Under the pieces are notes generated by a model. It searched no databases and was not told the DNA's origin. It saw nothing but the letters and a program-made list of their open reading frames with translations. The position numbers were made by a program, and so were the translations under genes. From Streptomyces lucensis JCM 4490 (GTDB taxonomy: Bacteria; Actinomycetota; Actinomycetes; Streptomycetales; Streptomycetaceae), in NCBI RefSeq assembly GCF_014650035.1, contig NZ_BMUE01000009.1, forward strand, positions 62,001 through 126,000: DNA of 64,000 nucleotides, written 5' to 3'. Each line of letters opens with the position of its first letter. Position 1 is the first letter of the stretch. This document shows positions 60,121 to 64,000 of this stretch, piece by piece.

Positions 60121-60951
60121 ATGCTCAGGGATGTGGAAAACCACTCCTTGCCCCGCGCCGCGGCCTTCTTTGACCTGGACAAGACGGTCATTGCGAAGTC
60201 GAGCACGCTCACCTTCAGCAAGTCCTTCTACCAAGGCGGGCTGATCAACCGCAGGGCCGCGCTGCGTACCGCATACGCCCAGTTCGTCTTCCTGGCCGGC
60301 GGCCTCGACCACGACCAGATGGAGCGCATGCGCGAGTATCTGTCCGACCTGTGCCGCGGCTGGAACGTCCAGCAGGTCAGGGAGATCGTCGCCGAGACCC
60401 TGCACGACCTGATCGACCCGATCATCTACGACGAGGCCGCCTCCCTCATCGAGGAGCACCACACAGCCGGGCGGGACGTGGTCATCGTGTCCACCTCCGG
60501 CGCCGAGGTGGTCGAACCGGTCGGGGAGCTGCTGGGCGCGGACCGGGTGGTGGCCACCCGCATGGTCGTCGGCGAGGACGGCTGCTTCACCGGGGAGGTG
60601 GAGTACTACGCCTACGGCCCGACCAAGGCCGAGGCCATCCGGGAACTGGCCGCCTCCGAGGGCTACGACCTCGACCGCTGCTACGCCTACAGCGACTCCG
60701 CGACCGACCTGCCGATGCTCCAGGCGGTCGGCCACCCCCACGCGGTGAACCCGGACCGCGCCCTGCGCCGCGAGGCGGCCGCGCGCGGATGGCCGGTACT
60801 GGAGTTCCGCCGCCCCGTCCGGCTGAAGAAGCGGCTGCCCACGCTCTCCGTCCCGCCGCGCCCCGCCCTGGTCGCGGCGGCGGCGATCGGAGCCGCCGCC
60901 GCCACCGCAGGACTCGTCTGGTACGCCAGCAAGCGCCGCAGCACCGCCTGA
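60121..60951 (+). CDS. HAD-IB family hydrolase (SerB-like phosphatase)
   Basis: A 276-residue phosphatase of the HAD superfamily. Motif I FFDLDKTVI (Asp nucleophile and Asp+2), motif II VIVSTSGAE (Ser/Thr), motif III Lys in GPTKAEAIREL, and motif IV YSDSATDLPML. The C-terminal 35 residues include a hydrophobic stretch PALVAAAAIGAAAATAGLVW that could anchor it to the membrane. Family members dephosphorylate serine or lysophospholipid-like substrates; the substrate is unassigned. ATG 60121 has no good SD. It is divergent from ssd. Confidence 0.9.
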   Translation: MLRDVENHSLPRAAAFFDLDKTVIAKSSTLTFSKSFYQGGLINRRAALRTAYAQFVFLAGGLDHDQMERMREYLSDLCRGWNVQQVREIVAETLHDLIDPIIYDEAASLIEEHHTAGRDVVIVSTSGAEVVEPVGELLGADRVVATRMVVGEDGCFTGEVEYYAYGPTKAEAIRELAASEGYDLDRCYAYSDSATDLPMLQAVGHPHAVNPDRALRREAAARGWPVLEFRRPVRLKKRLPTLSVPPRPALVAAAAIGAAAATAGLVWYASKRRSTA

Positions 60952-61234
60952 AGAGGTCCTTTTCGTCCCTGTTCGCACCTCAAGGCAAAGAAGTGCGGGC
61001 AGGGCTTCCACTTCCTCGCGGCTCGCGGTACAAAGAAGTCAGGCCCGCGAGACCAAAGGACATCCGAGAGGATCACCTGACACTACGCACTTGGCCCACG
61101 GACCCCGCATGTACACCGGGCACCCACGCGACGTCGACCCGTCGATTACGGGCCAGCCGCACCAGGTGACGGGCAAAGCACCCCGACCTGATGGGCGAAT
61201 ATCGAGGACGCTTGGTAACCGGGCGTGCATGCCA
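60952..61234. other. 283-bp intergenic region without a recognisable gene
   Basis: Frames on both strands lack start-SD combinations and domain signatures. The region is moderately GC-rich with several short inverted repeats and may encode an untranslated RNA or hold regulatory sites. Nothing more can be supported. Confidence 0.5.
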
Positions 61235-61262
61235 GCGGCGGTACGACTTCTCGTACCGCCGC
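61235..61262. terminator. terminator downstream of the Fic-like gene
   Basis: GCGGCGGTACGA and TCGTACCGCCGC form a perfect 12-bp stem with loop CTTC, 23 nt past the Fic-like stop on the minus strand. Confidence 0.85.
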
Positions 61263-61285
61263 AACCCGTGTCCGGGGCGTTCTTC

Positions 61286-62110
61286 TCAGGCCGCGCCGCG
61301 CTGCAGCGCCTCGCACACCGCCGTCGACTCGCGCACACCCAGCTCGACAGCCCTGCCGCAGTGGGCGACCCAGGCGGCCACGCCCTCGGGCGTGCCGGAG
61401 ACGTATCCGTCCAGCGCGGCCAGGTAGGAGGCGCGGCCCTGTTCCGCGTGGCCGACCTCGGCCGGGCAGACCGACTTCGGGTCCAGGCCGCTGCCGATCA
61501 GCACGATCCGCTCCGCCGCGCGCGCGACGAGCCCGTTGTGGGACACGAACGGGCGCAGCGCGAGCAGCTCGCCGTGCACCACGGCGGCCGTCACCAGCGC
61601 GGGTGCGGACGTTCCGGCGACGATGAGGTCGGCCAGCCCCTCCAGGCGGCCGGACACCTCCTGGGCGTCCGGCAGCGGCAGCTCGACCAGCGGCTCGTCC
61701 ACCGGCTCGCCGGCCTGGCGCGGCCTCCCGACCCGCTCGTCCTGGCCCGCCGCGGCCACCAGATGCAGCCGGGCCAGCACCCGCAGGGGCGACTGCCGCC
61801 AGATGGACAGCAGCTGCCCGGCCTCGGCCGACAGCCGAAGGGCCGCGCCCACCACGCGCGCCTCGGTGTCGGCGCTGAAGTCGGTACGCCTGCGCACCTC
61901 CTCCAGCGCCCAGTCCGCGCCGGACAGCGCAGCCGAGCCCCGGGCACCGCGCAGAGCCGCCTCGGAGGTGATCGCATTACTGCGGCGCCGCATGATCCGG
62001 TGCCCGTAGACCCGGTCCACGGCCTTGCGCACGGACTCCACGGACTCGGCCACACCGGGCAGTGCGCCCAGGGCCGCGAGCGGATCGGCGGTCGCGCCTG
62101 TCGTACTCAT
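61286..62110 (-). CDS. Fic-like helical protein with a degenerate motif
   Basis: A 274-residue predominantly helical protein. It has a Fic-like fold pattern: AVVHGELLALRPFVSHNGLV followed by ARAAERIVLIGSGLD, where active Fic has HxFx(D/E)GNGR. Here the His is replaced (LRPF) and the GNGR is SHNG, so AMP-transfer as in canonical Fic is doubtful. Streptomycete orthologs are annotated as oxidoreductase or Fic-family protein. ATG 62110 gives MSTTGATADPL; the start codon lies inside a 22-bp perfect palindrome, and no SD is present. It is divergent from the CooC-like gene. Confidence 0.7.
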   Translation of the reverse strand: MSTTGATADPLAALGALPGVAESVESVRKAVDRVYGHRIMRRRSNAITSEAALRGARGSAALSGADWALEEVRRRTDFSADTEARVVGAALRLSAEAGQLLSIWRQSPLRVLARLHLVAAAGQDERVGRPRQAGEPVDEPLVELPLPDAQEVSGRLEGLADLIVAGTSAPALVTAAVVHGELLALRPFVSHNGLVARAAERIVLIGSGLDPKSVCPAEVGHAEQGRASYLAALDGYVSGTPEGVAAWVAHCGRAVELGVRESTAVCEALQRGAA

Positions 62111-62120
62111 GAGTACGACA
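62099..62120. promoter_or_regulatory. 22-bp perfect palindrome over the start of the Fic-like gene
   Basis: TGTCGTACTCA joined directly to its complement TGAGTACGACA, perfect over 11 bp per arm with no spacer, centred just at the ATG (62110-62108). It lies about 90 bp from the divergent CooC-like start. It could be an operator controlling the Fic-like gene; a leaderless transcript would start inside it. Confidence 0.55.
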
Positions 62121-62211
62121 CTACGCACCCCATCGGCCGACCCCACGAAGGAGTGGTCTTCTTCACTTCGCCAAGGTACGCACAGCTACAAGTCGACTAC
62201 TCTTCGTGAAC

Positions 62212-63192
62212 ATGAAAATTGCTTTCGTCGGGAAGGGCGGCAGCGGAAAGACCACGCTCTCCTCCCTCTTCGTCCGTCACCTCGTGGCCGCCGGAGCGCC
62301 GGTGCTCGCCATCGACGCCGACATCAACCAGCACCTGGGCCCGGCGCTCGGCCTCGACGAGGCGGAGGCGGCCGCACTGCCCGCGATGGGTGAACGGCTG
62401 CCACTGATCAAGGACTATCTGCGGGGGCACAATCCGCGCATCCCATCCGCCGCGACGATGATCAAGACCACCCCGCCCGGTGAGGGCTCGCGGCTGGTCC
62501 AGGTGCGGGAGCCCAACCCGGTCTACGACGCCTGCGCGCGTCCGGTGGAACTCGACGGCGGCGCCGTCCGTCTGATGGTCACCGGCCCCTTCAGCGACGC
62601 CGACCTGGGGGTCGCCTGCTACCACTCCAAGACCGGAGCGGTGGAGCTGTTCCTGAACCACCTCGTCGACGGCCCCGACGAGTACGTCGTGGTCGACATG
62701 ACGGCGGGTTCGGACTCCTTCGCCTCCGGCATGTTCACCCGCTTCGACGTCACGTTCCTCGTCGCCGAGCCGACCCGCAAGGGGGTGTCCGTCTACCGCC
62801 AGTACAAGGACTACGCCCGCGACTTCGACGTCGCCCTCAAGGTCGTCGGCAACAAGGTCCAGGAGCAGGACGACATCGACTTCCTGCGCGCGGAGGTCGG
62901 GGACGACCTGCTGGTGACGGTCGGGCGCTCGGACTGGGTGCGCGCCATGGAGAAGGGCCGCCCGCCGCGGTTCGAGCTCCTCGAGGAGGGCTGCTCCCGC
63001 GCCCTGCAGACCCTCCGGGCCACCGCGGACGCCACGTACGCACAGCGCGACTGGGACCGGTACACCCGTCAGATGGTGCACTTCCACCTGAAGAACGCCG
63101 AGGCGTGGGGCAACGAGCGCACCGGGGCCGACCTGGCGGCGCAGGTCGACCCCGGATTCGTCCTCGGCGAGGGGCTGGCGGCTCCCGCCTGA
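62212..63192 (+). CDS. CooC/ParA-like P-loop ATPase
   Basis: A 326-residue member of the SIMIBI class. The deviant Walker A GKGGSGKTTLSSLF near the N-terminus, ATP-binding AIDADINQHLGPALG, VVDMTAGSDSFASG (switch II) and VGNKV. It resembles CooC-type maturation ATPases that insert nickel into enzymes, but is longer and is commonly annotated just as ATP-binding protein. ATG 62212 is used; GTG 62206 is an alternative, and neither has a clear SD. The context (Fic-like gene and deacetylase) gives no partner enzyme. Confidence 0.85.
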   Translation: MKIAFVGKGGSGKTTLSSLFVRHLVAAGAPVLAIDADINQHLGPALGLDEAEAAALPAMGERLPLIKDYLRGHNPRIPSAATMIKTTPPGEGSRLVQVREPNPVYDACARPVELDGGAVRLMVTGPFSDADLGVACYHSKTGAVELFLNHLVDGPDEYVVVDMTAGSDSFASGMFTRFDVTFLVAEPTRKGVSVYRQYKDYARDFDVALKVVGNKVQEQDDIDFLRAEVGDDLLVTVGRSDWVRAMEKGRPPRFELLEEGCSRALQTLRATADATYAQRDWDRYTRQMVHFHLKNAEAWGNERTGADLAAQVDPGFVLGEGLAAPA

Positions 63193-63195
63193 CGC

Positions 63196-64000
63196 CTACT
63201 GCTTGACGGCCGGCGCCCCGGGCACGCCCTTGGGCGCCGGGGCCGGGCGGCCGGAGAGGAAGGACGCCCAGCCCTGCCGGGGCGCCTCACCCACCTCCAG
63301 GGTGCGCAGCCTGCGCAGGGTCTCCGGGTTCTGGGCGTCCAGCCAGTCGGCCAGCTGACGGAACGAGACGCAGCGCACCTCGGGCTTGTTGCACACCTCC
63401 CGCACCACCTCGTCAATGGCGCGCATGTAGGTGCCGCCGTTCCAGGACTCGAAGTGGTTGCCGATGACCAAGGGCGCGCGGTTGCCGTCGTAGGCCCGGT
63501 AGAAGCCCTTGATCAGGCCGTCGCGCATCTGGTCGCCCCAGTAGTCGAACATGTCGGGGTCGCCCTGGGTCTGCGTGCCCGACTGGTTGACCATGAAGTT
63601 GTAGTCCATGGTCAGCTGTTCGTAGGTGTGGCCGGGGAAGGGCACCAGCTGCATCGACAGGTCCCACAGCCCGTCCTTCTTCTCGGGCCAGACCTGGTCG
63701 TCGACACCGCTGGAGTCGTAGCGCAGGCCCAGCTGGCGGGCGGCCTTGCGGAAGTTCTTCTGCCCTTCCAGGCAGGGGGTGCGGCCGCCGATCAGCTCCT
63801 TGTCGTAGTCGAAGGGCAGCGGCGAGGACCGCTTCATGCCGGTGTTGGTCTTCCAGTTCTTCACGAACTGCTTGGCCTGGGCGATCTCGCTCTTCCACTC
63901 CTCCACCGACCAGGTGCCGACGCCGCCGTCAGGCCCGCAGAAGTGGCCGTTGAAGTGGGTGCCGATCTCGTTGCCCTCCAGCCAGGCCAGCCGGACCTGC
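63196..64000 (-). CDS. polysaccharide deacetylase-like protein (N-terminus beyond the window)
   Basis: An open frame from the right edge to the stop at 63196, 268 codons. It begins in the window with QVRLAWLEGNEIGTHFNGHF, where T-H-F-N-G-H resembles the metal-binding HxxxH (motif 2) of NodB-like deacetylases. Later it has SPLPFDYDKELIGGRTPCLE, LVIGNHFESWNGGTYMRAID and a Pro/Ala-rich end. Proteins like this are secreted in streptomycetes; the export signal would be outside the window. The exact activity is not certain from the visible part. Confidence 0.7.
   Translation of the reverse strand, partial: QVRLAWLEGNEIGTHFNGHFCGPDGGVGTWSVEEWKSEIAQAKQFVKNWKTNTGMKRSSPLPFDYDKELIGGRTPCLEGQKNFRKAARQLGLRYDSSGVDDQVWPEKKDGLWDLSMQLVPFPGHTYEQLTMDYNFMVNQSGTQTQGDPDMFDYWGDQMRDGLIKGFYRAYDGNRAPLVIGNHFESWNGGTYMRAIDEVVREVCNKPEVRCVSFRQLADWLDAQNPETLRRLRTLEVGEAPRQGWASFLSGRPAPAPKGVPGAPAVKQ

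Overview
The window is chromosomal DNA from a high-GC actinomycete, almost certainly a Streptomyces. The genes say so: a bldG/anti-sigma pair, a tipA-type thiostrepton-responsive regulator with its promoter, a SARP-NB-ARC-TPR regulator, an HTH/ATPase/DUF397 developmental locus, a thymidylate kinase fused to an MFS-like membrane domain, and a topA with a lysine-rich tail. Base composition and GGAGG-type ribosome binding sites agree. All calls were made by reading the sequence; no database search was run.

Layout. 1-6.4 kb: housekeeping and membrane genes (zincin, dacB, ppa, ThrE-type exporter, DedA with a Tyr/Gln-rich tail, YbjQ). 6.4-12.5 kb: tipA-like regulator, a YfeO-type ClC channel next to glutamate decarboxylase (possible acid-stress pair), a PadR remnant, a DinB-like protein and an aldehyde dehydrogenase. 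12.5-14.6 kb: a whiJ/abaA-like regulatory locus in which two promoters share a 30-bp element. 14.8-19.8 kb: two lipoproteins, a DUF2786 protein, an HTH-ClpN regulator behind a long palindrome, and a polA-like polymerase. 19.8-28.7 kb: a MITE abutting a SARP gene, a glycosyltransferase remnant, a Co/Ni transporter behind a cobalamin riboswitch with a divergent ArsR regulator, a PLD enzyme, an isochorismatase and a GlxA-type regulator.

28.7-34.8 kb is a mobile-DNA scar at a tRNA-Thr(CGT) gene. The tRNA 3' end is repeated upstream, integrase 3' ends lie beside two of the copies, and the main cargo is a TIR-NB-ARC-TPR (NLR-like) gene whose first ~50 codons are duplicated. This looks like a stack of decayed integrative elements and is the best candidate in the window for a defence-type system.

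34.9-54 kb returns to core genes on the minus strand: a Tap-like peptidase, holB, the MFS-tmk fusion, topA (with 29-bp copies of its own end), a methyltransferase, a lipoprotein, hppA, the bldG partner kinase and bldG, then a divergent DUF1998 helicase. 54-59.5 kb is a tightly overlapping Tad/Flp pilus operon (ssd-tadA-tadB-tadC-flp-tadE-tadE-like); its last product carries a pentapeptide-repeat insertion. 59.9-64 kb holds a 6C RNA, a HAD phosphatase, a degenerate Fic-like protein, a CooC-like ATPase and a partial deacetylase-like gene.
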